Source: Bacteroidota bacterium (lineage in GTDB: Bacteria > Bacteroidota > Bacteroidia > Bacteroidales > GCA-2748055). Taken from it: a DNA stretch of 64,000 nt. Location: assembly GCA_024640885.1 (NCBI GenBank), contig JAHEEC010000001.1, positions 16,624-80,623 of the forward strand, in the 5' to 3' direction. A program made the position numbers and the translations under genes. The notes beneath the pieces are model-generated. The model was not told the origin of the DNA. It saw nothing but the letters and a program-made list of their open reading frames with translations, and did not search any database. Below, piece after piece: positions 46,299-57,058 of the stretch (its first letter is position 1; each line of letters begins with the position of its first letter).

Positions 46299-47423
46299 AT
46301 GCATAGATTTCCAACCAGGTGCGTCCATGCCGGCACCATAAGGGATGATGTGAAAAAAGGAATCAACTCCCCCATTTACACCTCCACCTCCTTTGCATTT
46401 ATTGACCAGGAGGATACGGTATATCCACGATACCTTAATACCCCCAATGAAAGGGCTGTGGCTGAGAAAATCGCTTCCCTGGAGGATGCGGAGAGTGCCC
46501 TGGTTTTCAGCTCGGGGATGGCCGCAATAAGTACGGTATTATTCACATTCCTGGGAAAAGGTGATCATGTGGTATTTCAGAAAGGGCTCTACGGAGGCAC
46601 CACGCATTTCCTGGACCGGGAATTGAATCGATTCGGGATCGAATATGACATTTCGGCCAGTCAGTCACCCGAAGATATTGAAAGCTGCCTGAAGGAGAAT
46701 ACAAGGCTCATATACATTGAAACCCCTTCTAATCCGCTGCTACGGATCACTGACCTTGAAGGTGTGGCCCGGCTGGCCAGGAAGGCCGGTGTCATCAGCG
46801 TCATTGATAACACATTTGCTTCCCCGGTGAACCAGCAGCCCTGCAGGTTTGGAATCGATATTGTCATCCACAGTGCGACCAAGTACATGGGTGGGCACAG
46901 CGATATTCTCGCGGGGGCTGCAGCCGGAAAAAGGAGTTTGATGGAGGAGATATACCAGACCGGACTGAATTTTGGGGGAGCCCTCAATGCCATGACACTT
47001 TACCTGCTGGAACGAAGCCTTAAAACCATGCATATCAGGGTGGAACGGATCAACCAGAATGCCATGGAATTGGCCCGCTTCCTGGAATCGCACCCTGGCA
47101 TCAGCACAGTGAACTATCCCGGATTGGCCAGCCATCCAGGTCATGGGATCGCATCCAGGCAGATGACAGGTTTTGGGGGAATGCTATCCTTTGAGGTGAA
47201 AGGCCAGGATGGGATCTCATTTCAACGGAAACTAAAACTGATCAAGCCTTCCATGAGCCTTGGCGGACTGGAATCCATCTGCAGTTCCCCGGCCCACACC
47301 TCTCACAGGCACCTGGGGCCCGAAGGGCGGAAAAGTGAAGGAATTTCGGAAGAATTGATCCGGTTCTCTGCGGGGATTGAAGATGTAGAAGACCTGAAAG
47401 CTGACATTGAGCAGGCCCTCTGA
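46299..47423 (+). CDS. PLP-dependent transsulfuration enzyme (cystathionine gamma-synthase/lyase family)
   Basis: 374 residues of the Cys/Met metabolism PLP fold. Visible marks: YPRYLNTPNERAVAEKIASLEDAESALVFSSGMAAIS, YGGTTHFLDREL, YIETPSNPLL, VIDNTFASPVNQQPCRFG and the PLP lysine in HSATKYMGGHSD. Family members (MetB, MetC, MGL, CGL) cannot be separated safely by eye. It is not clustered with the metYXH operon 3 kb away, so a catabolic or cystathionine lyase role is equally possible. It ends 38 bases before the convergent leucine-rich repeat gene. Confidence 0.9.
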   Translation: MHRFPTRCVHAGTIRDDVKKGINSPIYTSTSFAFIDQEDTVYPRYLNTPNERAVAEKIASLEDAESALVFSSGMAAISTVLFTFLGKGDHVVFQKGLYGGTTHFLDRELNRFGIEYDISASQSPEDIESCLKENTRLIYIETPSNPLLRITDLEGVARLARKAGVISVIDNTFASPVNQQPCRFGIDIVIHSATKYMGGHSDILAGAAAGKRSLMEEIYQTGLNFGGALNAMTLYLLERSLKTMHIRVERINQNAMELARFLESHPGISTVNYPGLASHPGHGIASRQMTGFGGMLSFEVKGQDGISFQRKLKLIKPSMSLGGLESICSSPAHTSHRHLGPEGRKSEGISEELIRFSAGIEDVEDLKADIEQAL

Positions 47424-47461
47424 GCAATGGCAATCCTGCATCCACGGGAACGCTGGGTGCA

Positions 47462-48346
47462 TTATTCCACAATGGTGACACCCTTTACCTGCAACTGCTC
47501 CAATTGCCAGTCAGGGACCCGGTTTCCCATTACATTGAGGTAACTCAGGTGGCTAAGCTCGAAGAGCGGGGAAATATCATCCACGTCATTGTAAGAGATA
47601 TCCAGCACCTGCAGCACGGTCATGTTGCTGATCGGATCGATCCAACTTATATGATTGTTGGCCAGGTAGAGCCGTTCAACCTGGTGCAGATCCGACAACT
47701 CGCTAAGGTCCGTCAGGTTGTTATTGGAGAGATCCACTACCCTTGCATACCGGCACCCCTCAATGCCTTCCAGGTTCTCCAACTCATAATCGGCCATTTC
47801 AATTTCTTCCAGATCCTCCAGCAGGTACATGGGAAAATCCACATTCAGGTTTCCGTAAACCCTGCGTTTCAATGCAGAAAGAAAACTGCGGCTGGTATAA
47901 TCAAGTTCGCTTTCCTCCTCCTCGTACGCATCCTGGTCCATAAAGTAAGAAAATCCGTCGGTTCCGGCATCCCATCCAAACTCTTCGGCAAGGTCCTCTT
48001 CTGTAATGACCGAACTCAGGGTCACATGCTCCGGTTCAAGGTTTTGCACGGTGAGTATGTGGGACATTGCGTAGAGCGCTTCAAAATCCCCATCCCCGTA
48101 AGCCTTCTCCAGTTGTTTCAAGGACTGGGTGAGCCTGTCGGGATGATAGAACATGATCAACTTTGAAAAAACCCGGTTGATCTTCTCCTCCTTGCACGGA
48201 GTATATTCGTTGACCACCTTCTGTACTGCCCGAAGGGCATCGAACCTGTGTTCCCTGAACATCCCGATGATCCGGCCCGAAATAACCCCAAGGTTTTCGG
48301 CCGTATACGCCTCCTTCAGGTTCAGATATAGATCCTTGATGTCCAC
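47462..48346 (-). CDS. Leucine-rich repeat protein, cytoplasmic
   Basis: 294 residues with no signal peptide. The N-terminal ~170 residues are helical and acidic with no recognised domain. From ~190 there are four or five 22-residue LRR units of the internalin type (VVDLSNNNLTDLSELSDLHQ, RLYLANNHISWIDPISNMTV, VLDISYNDVDDISPLFELSH, YLNVMGNRV). LRR arrays of this kind bind proteins. Lack of export signals points to a partner inside the cell. Standing between convergent and divergent neighbours, it seems a single gene. Confidence 0.8.
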   Translation of the reverse strand: MDIKDLYLNLKEAYTAENLGVISGRIIGMFREHRFDALRAVQKVVNEYTPCKEEKINRVFSKLIMFYHPDRLTQSLKQLEKAYGDGDFEALYAMSHILTVQNLEPEHVTLSSVITEEDLAEEFGWDAGTDGFSYFMDQDAYEEEESELDYTSRSFLSALKRRVYGNLNVDFPMYLLEDLEEIEMADYELENLEGIEGCRYARVVDLSNNNLTDLSELSDLHQVERLYLANNHISWIDPISNMTVLQVLDISYNDVDDISPLFELSHLSYLNVMGNRVPDWQLEQLQVKGVTIVE

Positions 48347-48517
48347 TTCGCGAAATTATATTAATTAAGCCTCATTTCAACCCTCTTGCCCGCACTTTTA
48401 ACCAGTTCCCCGTCAATTACCGCTTCTACCCGAAAACGCAACCCGGGATTGGCCAGAAAACAAACTAAACACTGAGTTGTTATTGGATAAGAAAGGATAA
48501 ACCAACTATACTCCCTT

Positions 48518-48961
48518 ATGCGGTATACCACAGAAGTTACCCTGGCGCTGCCAAGGGGCAGGGTCATCGAGTTGTTTGACAGCACAGAGAACTTATGTAA
48601 ATGGCAGGTCGGCCTTAAAAGTTTCAGGGGAATCAGTGGAGATCCCGGTCAGGAGGGCAGTCGATCCGAACTTGTTTATGAAGGCAGGAAGGGTGATCTG
48701 ATCATGACCGAGACAATTACAAACCGGAACCTGCCCCATGAGTTCCACGGAGTTTATGAAGCACGTGGTATCCATAACGAACTGCAGCACTATTTTTACG
48801 AGACTCCCGGAGGAGGAACGCTCTGGCGGTCGGTAAACATCCTCAGGTTTCGCGGATTGATGGCCCTCATGGCGCCCTTCATGAAACCCGCTTTCAAAAG
48901 CAACACGCTCCTGAGCATGGAACGCTTCAGATCCTTCGCCGAAAAGTCAGTTTCTAATTGA
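48518..48961 (+). CDS. SRPBCC-fold protein
   Basis: 147 residues starting MRYTTEVTLALPRGRVIELFDSTENLCKWQVGLKSFRGISGDPGQEG, the typical opening of START/SRPBCC ligand-binding proteins (beta strand, short helix with W, conserved G-x-PG-x2-G loop). A C-terminal helix (MKPAFKSNTLLSMERFRSFAEKS) closes the pocket. Proteins of this type bind hydrophobic small molecules, and the ligand is unknown. It precedes the DUF3078 gene by 37 bases and could share its transcript. Confidence 0.85.
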   Translation: MRYTTEVTLALPRGRVIELFDSTENLCKWQVGLKSFRGISGDPGQEGSRSELVYEGRKGDLIMTETITNRNLPHEFHGVYEARGIHNELQHYFYETPGGGTLWRSVNILRFRGLMALMAPFMKPAFKSNTLLSMERFRSFAEKSVSN

Positions 48962-48998
48962 TCAACTTACCAAACCATATCAACCAAACCCTACAACC

Positions 48999-49895
48999 AT
49001 GAAAAAAATCACACTTGCTATTTCAATCCTCCTGCTTGCCCTTTCTATCCATGCACAGGAAACCGCTGACTCAGATACGCTCTGGAAATTTGGTGGGGTT
49101 GTCTCCCTTAACCTATCCCAGCTCTCTCTTACCAACTGGGCAGCCGGAGGGGACAACAGCATCGCAGGCAACGGACTGGTCAAACTGTCGGGGGATTTTG
49201 ACGATGGTACACTGAACTGGGACAATGACCTGACCATGGGATTTGGCCTGGTCCGGCAGGGAAGCGACCCTGCACGAAAGAGTGATGACAACCTGGACCT
49301 CTCTTCAAAATTCGGATACCGGGCTTCGAAGAATTGGTTTTACAGCGCTCTCCTCAGTTTTAAAACACAGTTTGCCGAGGGGTGGGACAAACCCGGTGAG
49401 GTAAACCGCACAAAGATCTCCAACTGGATGTCCCCTGGCTACCTCAGCATTTCCGCCGGTATGGATTTCAAGCCCAATAAACTGTTTGCCCTCCTCCTCT
49501 CACCAGTTTCGGGAAAGATGACCTTTGTAATGGATGAGGAGCTCTCCGCTACCGGGTCATTTGGACTGGACCCCGGTCAGAAGGTGCGTGCAGAATTCGG
49601 CGGACTGATCAAGGCCGTCTACAAGCAGGAGATCCTGAAGAATGTAACTGTGGACACCAAACTGGAGCTCTTCTCCAATTACTTCGATCATCCCCAGTGG
49701 GTGGATGTGAACTGGGACCTGCTTCTGAGCCTGAAGGTAAACGATTTCATCTCTGCCAGCCTGATGACCCAGCTTATTTATGACCGGGATATTGAATTCG
49801 GGACCGACACCTCCGGGGATGGGATACCCGATACTTTTGAACCCCGCGTCCAGTTCAAGGAGCTCTTTGGAATCGGGCTAACCTATAATTTTTAG
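48999..49895 (+). CDS. DUF3078 outer-membrane protein
   Basis: 298 residues with signal peptide MKKITLAISILLLALSIHAQ. The opening WKFGGVVSLNLSQLSLTNWAAGGDNSIAGNG is characteristic of DUF3078, and alternating strands with a terminal aromatic (GIGLTYNF) indicate an outer-membrane beta-barrel. Function of the family is not known to me. The gene ends about 90 bases before the promoter of the SAM riboswitch and no clear terminator lies between. Confidence 0.88.
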   Translation: MKKITLAISILLLALSIHAQETADSDTLWKFGGVVSLNLSQLSLTNWAAGGDNSIAGNGLVKLSGDFDDGTLNWDNDLTMGFGLVRQGSDPARKSDDNLDLSSKFGYRASKNWFYSALLSFKTQFAEGWDKPGEVNRTKISNWMSPGYLSISAGMDFKPNKLFALLLSPVSGKMTFVMDEELSATGSFGLDPGQKVRAEFGGLIKAVYKQEILKNVTVDTKLELFSNYFDHPQWVDVNWDLLLSLKVNDFISASLMTQLIYDRDIEFGTDTSGDGIPDTFEPRVQFKELFGIGLTYNF

Positions 49896-49983
49896 TATAA
49901 ATTTTTAGAGGTCTTACTTGCCTGATTACGTGGTTTTTATAAGGCTTTCGTCTAAATAAGCCGGCGTTTCCCCGGGCCGTGGA

Positions 49984-50015
49984 TTTGCAAAACGCATCTT
50001 TGAGGCATATATTTG
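49984..50015 (+). promoter_or_regulatory. Promoter of the SAM-riboswitch/met operon
   Basis: TTTG at 49984-49987 and TATATTTG at 50008-50015, separated by 20 bases, fit the Bacteroidota -33/-7 consensus exactly. The start site should be near 50022, about 20 bases before the riboswitch. This is the best promoter match in the window. Confidence 0.8.
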
Positions 50016-50042
50016 ATCCATCAATACCACACTCAGGTGTGA

Positions 50043-50143
50043 TTGTTATTGAGAAGGGGTAAGAGATTAGGCTCAGCGATCCCCTGGCAACCCGCCACTT
50101 GGCGAAGGTGCCAAAACCTAACCCGAAAGGGAGATAATAACAA
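50043..50143 (+). ncRNA. SAM riboswitch (SAM-I clan)
   Basis: All elements can be drawn by eye. P1 pairs TTGTTATT (50043-50050) with AATAACAA (50136-50143). P2a is GGGG/CCCC (50056-50059, 50081-50084), with a short inner GAG/CTC helix. The conserved GGCAACC follows P2. P3 is CGCC/GGCG, then AAGGTGCCAAAACC. P4 is CCC-GAAA-GGG, followed by AGAT. The P2 loop TTAGG (50067-50071) pairs perfectly with CCTAA (50117-50121), the SAM-I clan pseudoknot. P2 is short, so the SAM-I versus SAM-I/IV class needs a covariance search. It precedes methionine genes, which fits control by S-adenosylmethionine. The structure is read at sequence level only. Confidence 0.92.
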
Positions 50144-50154
50144 AAAAGAATGCC

Positions 50155-50220
50155 ATGAAGAGAAAGAGTTTCATCGCGCCCATGTTGCCTATGTCCATGC
50201 CCTGGCCGGAGCTTCGGTAA
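50155..50220 (+). CDS. Methionine-rich leader peptide ORF (21 aa) between riboswitch and metY
   Basis: ATG AAG at 50155 begins an ORF ending TAA at 50220: MKRKSFIAPM then LPMSMPWPELR. Four of 21 residues are Met (positions 1, 10, 13, 15) and four are Pro. It starts 11 bases after riboswitch P1, in the leader of a methionine operon, and ends 175 bases before metY. Such a Met and Pro cluster is what a ribosome-stalling leader would need, but no terminator with a U run is visible downstream, so classical attenuation is not shown. It is too short for the ORF track, and chance occurrence is possible. Confidence 0.55.
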   Translation: MKRKSFIAPMLPMSMPWPELR

Positions 50221-50359
50221 GGGTGCTGCAAAGACATTGGCTGTAGCATAGAAGTTTCCGCAAAAAAATCAGGGATTTACAACATGTAAATCACGGTAAT
50301 GGTATTATATGGCCGGGGCAATTCATTTCCTGGCGACCTCATACCGGCTTCACCCCTGA

Positions 50360-51697
<1,338 letters not shown>

Positions 51698-51700
51698 ACT

Positions 51701-52816
51701 ATGAAACCGCAGATACTTCAACATACTGAAAAGTTCAACCTTGAGCTGGGGGGTGCCCTCCCCTCCCTCACTGTTGCATTTCATACCTATGGCACATTGA
51801 ACGCCGGGCGCGACAACGTGATCTGGGTGTGCCACGCCCTTACGGCAAACTCGGAGGTGGCCTCATGGTGGCCTGGAATGGTGGGTGAGGGTAAATTAAT
51901 GGATCCTGAAAAGCACTTCATCGTTTGTGCCAATATCCTGGGCTCCTGCTACGGGTCCACGGGTCCCCTCTCCACGAACCCGGAAACGGGACTTCCATGG
52001 TTCAGGTCATTTCCAGTGATCACCATCAGGGACCAGGTCAACGCCCATGAGGTACTCAGGAAACACCTGGGCATCCGTAAGATCCATACCATTCTCGGGG
52101 GCTCCATCGGGGGTTTCCAGGCCCTGGAATACGCCATCATGTATCCTGAAATCTTCAAAAACCTGGTCTTCATCGCTTCATCTGTTAAATCATCTCCCTG
52201 GTCTGTGGCTTTTAACCAATCACAGCGCATGGCCATTGAGGCGGATCCCTCCTATTTTGAGGAGCGTCCCTACGGGGGCATCAACGGCCTGAAGGCAGCC
52301 AGGTCCATTGCCCTGCTGAGCTACAGGAATGAGCAGGTATACAACAGGACACAGCTGGAAGGTGATGAAACAAAGACAGCGGGATTGAAAGCATCCTCCT
52401 ACCAGGATTACCAGGGTGACAAACTCGTGAAAAGGTTTGACGCCTACAGCTATCATGCCCTCACCGGGATCATGGATACCCACAATGTGGTCCGGAACAG
52501 GGGCTCCATCGGGGAGGCCATCGGGCGGATCAGCGCCAATGTACTGTGCATTGGAATCTCTTCGGACTACCTGTTTCCCTCGCATGAACAGAAATTGCTG
52601 GCCCATATTGTGCAGGGCGAATACAGGGAGGTCAGCTCCCTTTACGGACACGATGGCTTCCTGCTTGAAGCAAAGCAGCTCACCTCCCTGATCGGGGAGT
52701 TCTGGCATCAGGCCGATGCCGGTGATTCCCCGGACAGGAGTTCCGTCGCGCATAAGGGTGGCAATGATCCGCTTAAAAGGAGCGCCGAAAGGTCCTTGAG
52801 GGTTCACTTGAACTAA
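51701..52816 (+). CDS. metX: Homoserine O-acetyltransferase MetX
   Basis: 371 residues of the alpha/beta hydrolase fold. Marks: VAFHTYGTLNAGRDNVIWVCHALTANSEV, ANILGSCYGSTGP and the nucleophile elbow GGSIGGFQALEYAI with catalytic Ser. The Asp is in CIGISSDYLFP and the His in GHDGFLLE. It makes O-acetylhomoserine for the MetY enzyme encoded just upstream, so the pair supplies homocysteine by direct sulfhydrylation. The last ~35 residues (after IGEFWHQ) extend beyond the usual core. Start 3 bases after metY implies coupled translation. Confidence 0.95.
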   Translation: MKPQILQHTEKFNLELGGALPSLTVAFHTYGTLNAGRDNVIWVCHALTANSEVASWWPGMVGEGKLMDPEKHFIVCANILGSCYGSTGPLSTNPETGLPWFRSFPVITIRDQVNAHEVLRKHLGIRKIHTILGGSIGGFQALEYAIMYPEIFKNLVFIASSVKSSPWSVAFNQSQRMAIEADPSYFEERPYGGINGLKAARSIALLSYRNEQVYNRTQLEGDETKTAGLKASSYQDYQGDKLVKRFDAYSYHALTGIMDTHNVVRNRGSIGEAIGRISANVLCIGISSDYLFPSHEQKLLAHIVQGEYREVSSLYGHDGFLLEAKQLTSLIGEFWHQADAGDSPDRSSVAHKGGNDPLKRSAERSLRVHLN

Positions 52817-52849
52817 GCTTAAAAAAGAGTAAATTCGGGGCATAGAATA

Positions 52850-55800
52850 ATGATGGAACCAAAACCTGATATCGGCAGCCTGTTAAAGGAGCGGGTGCTC
52901 CTCCTGGATGGTGCTATGGGAACAATGATCCAGCGATACAGGCTCACCGAGGAGGATTACCGGGGAGAGAGGTTCAAATCACATCCGGGTGACCTCCAGG
53001 GTAACAATGACCTGCTCTCCCTTACCCGCCCCGATGTAATCAGGGAGATCCATGAAGCCTACCTTGAGGCCGGATCGGACATCATAGAGACCAACACTTT
53101 CAACTCAACCTCCATCTCCCAGGCTGACTACGGCATGGAATCCCTTGTGCATGAGATCAACCTCAGGTCGGCCAGGATCGCTGTGGAGGCCGCAGCAAAG
53201 TACTCCGGAAAGACTCCCCTGAAGCCCAGGTATGTGGCCGGCTCCATTGGCCCCACCAACAAAACCACCTCGCTTTCACCCGATGTGAATGATCCGGGAT
53301 ACCGGGCAGTCTCCTTTGATGAGATGAAAAATGCTTACAGAGAGCAGGTTCGGGGGCTGGCCGAGGGAGGTGTCGATCTTTTTTTGGTGGAGACCATATT
53401 CGACACCCTGAACGCCAAGGCCGCCCTGATGGGCATAGAGGAGTACCTGGAAGAAACGGGGATCAGGATTCCTGTGATGGTTTCAGGGACCATCACAGAT
53501 GCCAGTGGACGCACCCTGTCGGGTCAGACCCTGGAGGCATTCATGCATTCCCTGGACCACGCAGCACTGCTCTCCATCGGCTTGAACTGCTCACTGGGTG
53601 CGAAAGAGATCCGACCCTACCTGGAGGAGATCTCCGGCAAATCAAATCATTTTATCTCGGTGCATCCCAATGCCGGCCTTCCCAACCAGTTTGGGGAATA
53701 CGACGAGACGCCGGAACAGATGTCCATCCAGATCAAAGATTTCATCGATTCGGGATTTGTGAACATCGTTGGGGGTTGCTGCGGGACCACACCGGATCAC
53801 ATCCACGCCTTTGCAGAACTGCTGCAAAGTGCCCCGGCAAGGGAGCCTGCCGCGGCACTTCCCGGACTGAAATTAAGTGGACTTGAGCCGCTTACCGCCT
53901 ATGAAGGATCGAATTTTATCAATGTTGGGGAACGGTGCAATGTGGCAGGAAGCAGGAAATTTGCAAGGCTCATCAGGGAGAAGAAATATGATGAAACCCT
54001 TGAAATTGCCCGACGGCAGGTAGAAGACGGGGCCCAGATCCTGGATATAAACCTGGATGATGCCATGCTGGACGCGGAACATGAAATGGTGACCTTCCTC
54101 AACCTTTTGATGGCTGAACCGGAGATCTCCAGGGTACCGCTGATGATCGATTCTTCCAAATTCTCGGTGATCGAAGCAGGATTGAAATGCATCCAGGGAA
54201 AGGCTGTGGTGAACTCCATCAGCCTCAAGGAAGGGGAATCCCGCTTCCTGGAGCAGGCCGGCAAAATAAGGAGGTACGGGGCTGCCGTCATCGTCATGGC
54301 CTTCGATGAAAAGGGACAGGCCGATTCCTTTGAAAGGCGCACAGAGATCTGCAGCCGGGCCTACAATCTCCTGAGGGAGAAGATCAATTATCCGCCGGAT
54401 GATATCATCTTTGATCCCAATGTACTGAGCATAGGAACAGGGATCGAGGAGCACAACAACTACGCCGTGGATTATATAAGGGCCACCCGGTGGATCAAGG
54501 AAAACCTTCCCGGGGCAAGGGTCAGCGGCGGTATCAGCAACCTCTCTTTTTCTTTCCGTGGAAACGACACGGTCCGGGAAGCCATACACTCCGTATTCCT
54601 TTACCATGCCATAAAAGCGGGCCTGGATATGGGGATCGTGAATCCCAGCATGCTCCAGGTGTATGACGAGATCCCTGAAAAATTGCTGGAGTACACAGAA
54701 GACCTGGTTTTAAACAGGAGACCCGATGCCACGGAAAGACTCATTGAATACTCCTCCACCCTTGTAAGAAGCGAAAAGCCGGAAGAGAGAAAGGACGAAT
54801 GGCGAAGTCTCCCGGTGGAAGAGCGGTTAAAACATGCCCTGATCAAAGGGATTACGGACCAGATCGAAGAGGATTCACTGGAGGCACATCGAAAATATGG
54901 ACTTGGTTTGAAGGTGATCGAGGGTCCCCTGATGGACGGCATGAACGTGGTCGGAGACCTGTTCGGAGATGGCAAGATGTTCCTCCCCCAGGTAGTCAAG
55001 AGCGCGCGGGTCATGAAACGGGCCGTGGCCACGCTGCTGCCTTTCATTGAACAGGAGAAAGCCATGGGGGAAGACGGGGGCAGCCACTCAGCCGGTAAGA
55101 TCCTGTTGGCCACCGTGAAAGGAGATGTGCATGACATTGGAAAAAATATTGTGGGCGTGGTCCTGGGTTGCAATAATTACGAGGTGATCGACCTGGGGGT
55201 GATGGTTCACACTGACAGGATCCTTGAGGAAGCCCAGAAGCAGCAGGTGGATATCGTGGGATTGTCGGGCCTCATCACACCTTCCCTTGAGGAGATGATC
55301 CATGTGGCCTCGGAAATGGAGCGACGTGGCCTTAACTATCCTTTGTTGATCGGTGGTGCGACCACCTCAAAGATACACACTGCGGTAAAAATAGAGCCCC
55401 GTTACAGCCATCCAGTGATCCATGTGAAGGATGCCTCCAAAAGTGTGGGGGTTGTGAGTGCCCTCCTGTCAAAAGAGAACCGGGCCAATTTTATCCGGGC
55501 AACACGTGAGGATTACGAGGCCCTGAGGATCGATTACGCCGGAGCCGGGAAAGAGATCAAATACCTCTCCCTGGAAGATGCCAGGAAGAATGGACCATTG
55601 CTGGATTGGTCGGCTGAAACAATCTACAGACCAAACAGCCTGGGGATCCAGACCCTGCTCGATTTTCCCATGGAAAAAATCCGGGAATACATCAACTGGG
55701 TCTTCTTTTTCGTTACCTGGGAGCTCCGGGGCAAGTTCCCCGAAATATTCGATCATCCGAAATACGGTGTGGAGGCACGAAAATTATATGAGGATGCGCA

Positions 55801-56533
55801 GCAAATGCTGGACCGCATCATCAGTGAAAAATGGCTCACTGCCAATGCTGTTTTTGGAATTTTCCCGGCCAGTGCCCGGGGGGATGATATCCTGATTTTC
55901 AACGATGAATCCAGGAAGGGGATCCTCACCCGGTTCACCAACCTGAGGAACCAGACCCTTAAGGAGAAAGGGCTCCCCAACCTCTGCCTCGCTGATTTCA
56001 TCGCACCTCTTGACTCCGGGATGGAGGATTATCTGGGGGCCTTCGCAGTCACCGCCGGAATCGGCATTGAAGAAAAAATCAGGGAGTTTGAGGCTGATCA
56101 TGATGATTATTCCGCCATCATGCTCAAGTCGCTTGCTGACCGGCTTGCTGAGGCATTTACAGAATTGCTGCATGCCGAGATCAGGCAGAACTACTGGGGA
56201 TACGCCAGGGAGGAATCACTGACAATGAATGAACTGTTCCTTGAAAAATACAGGGGGATCCGGCCCGCTCATGGTTATCCTGCATGCCCTGAACATTCTG
56301 AAAAAGAGGTGCTTTTCAATCTTCTGGGGGCCGGCCGGCACGGGATCAGTCTCACTGAGAATTGGTCCATGGTACCCGCGGCCTCCGTCAGCGGGCTGAT
56401 CTTTGCCCATCCCAAGTCAAAATATTTTTTCGTGGGAAAAATAGGGAAGGACCAGGTAGAGGATTATGCCGCAAGAAAAAGGATGGAGCCCCAACAGATC
56501 GAACGCCTGCTGGCATCCAACCTAAATTATTAA
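52850..56533 (+). CDS. metH: Cobalamin-dependent methionine synthase MetH
   Basis: 1227 residues with all four modules. Homocysteine domain: [15 protein letters not shown] and [14 protein letters not shown] with zinc cysteines (~15-330). Methyltetrahydrofolate domain: [16 protein letters not shown] and [19 protein letters not shown] (~355-620). B12 domain: [28 protein letters not shown] with the cobalt-ligand His (~760). Reactivation domain: [16 protein letters not shown]-like region and HGYPACPEH with [12 protein letters not shown]-type text near the end. It methylates homocysteine to methionine. It starts 33 bases after metX, and an imperfect TAAATTCG with CTTG 19 bases upstream might add an internal promoter. 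metF is not in the window. Confidence 0.97.
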   Translation: MMEPKPDIGSLLKERVLLLDGAMGTMIQRYRLTEEDYRGERFKSHPGDLQGNNDLLSLTRPDVIREIHEAYLEAGSDIIETNTFNSTSISQADYGMESLVHEINLRSARIAVEAAAKYSGKTPLKPRYVAGSIGPTNKTTSLSPDVNDPGYRAVSFDEMKNAYREQVRGLAEGGVDLFLVETIFDTLNAKAALMGIEEYLEETGIRIPVMVSGTITDASGRTLSGQTLEAFMHSLDHAALLSIGLNCSLGAKEIRPYLEEISGKSNHFISVHPNAGLPNQFGEYDETPEQMSIQIKDFIDSGFVNIVGGCCGTTPDHIHAFAELLQSAPAREPAAALPGLKLSGLEPLTAYEGSNFINVGERCNVAGSRKFARLIREKKYDETLEIARRQVEDGAQILDINLDDAMLDAEHEMVTFLNLLMAEPEISRVPLMIDSSKFSVIEAGLKCIQGKAVVNSISLKEGESRFLEQAGKIRRYGAAVIVMAFDEKGQADSFERRTEICSRAYNLLREKINYPPDDIIFDPNVLSIGTGIEEHNNYAVDYIRATRWIKENLPGARVSGGISNLSFSFRGNDTVREAIHSVFLYHAIKAGLDMGIVNPSMLQVYDEIPEKLLEYTEDLVLNRRPDATERLIEYSSTLVRSEKPEERKDEWRSLPVEERLKHALIKGITDQIEEDSLEAHRKYGLGLKVIEGPLMDGMNVVGDLFGDGKMFLPQVVKSARVMKRAVATLLPFIEQEKAMGEDGGSHSAGKILLATVKGDVHDIGKNIVGVVLGCNNYEVIDLGVMVHTDRILEEAQKQQVDIVGLSGLITPSLEEMIHVASEMERRGLNYPLLIGGATTSKIHTAVKIEPRYSHPVIHVKDASKSVGVVSALLSKENRANFIRATREDYEALRIDYAGAGKEIKYLSLEDARKNGPLLDWSAETIYRPNSLGIQTLLDFPMEKIREYINWVFFFVTWELRGKFPEIFDHPKYGVEARKLYEDAQQMLDRIISEKWLTANAVFGIFPASARGDDILIFNDESRKGILTRFTNLRNQTLKEKGLPNLCLADFIAPLDSGMEDYLGAFAVTAGIGIEEKIREFEADHDDYSAIMLKSLADRLAEAFTELLHAEIRQNYWGYAREESLTMNELFLEKYRGIRPAHGYPACPEHSEKEVLFNLLGAGRHGISLTENWSMVPAASVSGLIFAHPKSKYFFVGKIGKDQVEDYAARKRMEPQQIERLLASNLNY

Positions 56534-56922
56534 TTATTCTGGATCAGATCCCCGGCTGAGGGCTCCCGGTCAATCTCCAGCCGGGCATGGTCGTTGATGA
56601 AATCTGCCACAATTTTCCTGCCCCTGATGGAAACATCTTTCCTTGAAGTGATCTTCTCGATGCTGATATGGGGCACATTTATGGCATTAATGCCTATTCG
56701 GCCACTGGTGAGCCAGGCTTCGACCACATAGGTTCCCTTCACCAGTTTCAGGCGTTTCATCCTGCGAATGGTCATGGCCCTGACAATGTTCACCTCGGTA
56801 CTGTGCAGGACAAGGTTAAGCCTGCTCCCTGATCTGTTCCTGATTTGCAGCACACAATTTCCCTTCATAAGGGGAACCCGTTCCGGTCTGGATATTTCTA
56901 TGCCACTTTTCAATATTGCCAT
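56530..56922 (-). CDS. Uncharacterised small beta-rich protein
   Basis: 130 residues from the internal ATG at 56922. The 18 residues before it in the track (MLLVCMKCG...) look like non-coding lead-in. I recognise no family. The sequence is basic and strand-rich with [39 protein letters not shown] and [23 protein letters not shown]. It has no cysteines, signal peptide or membrane segment. It overlaps the metH stop by four bases on the opposite strand and is divergent from the WYL gene. Its length and conserved-looking strands suggest a real gene. Confidence 0.55.
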   Translation of the reverse strand: MAILKSGIEISRPERVPLMKGNCVLQIRNRSGSRLNLVLHSTEVNIVRAMTIRRMKRLKLVKGTYVVEAWLTSGRIGINAINVPHISIEKITSRKDVSIRGRKIVADFINDHARLEIDREPSAGDLIQNN

Positions 56923-57058
56923 ATAAAGGTCAGTCAAGATAATCAAAATCCCACATTTCATACAAACTAGCAACAATTATTAGAGGACGAATCCCGATCT
57001 TTATGCAGGTTTCAGACAGAATTAACTTAATATTGAAACTGATCAAAGGAACACAATT

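Noticed and set aside
48361-48585. 74-aa minus-strand ORF
   Set aside because: It begins inside the SRPBCC gene on the opposite strand and resembles no family. Its C-terminal part looks somewhat protein-like, but there is not enough to call a gene.
50043-50246. 67-aa ORF across the SAM riboswitch
   Set aside because: It runs through the aptamer, whose paired bases explain the sequence, and the product has no protein-like features.
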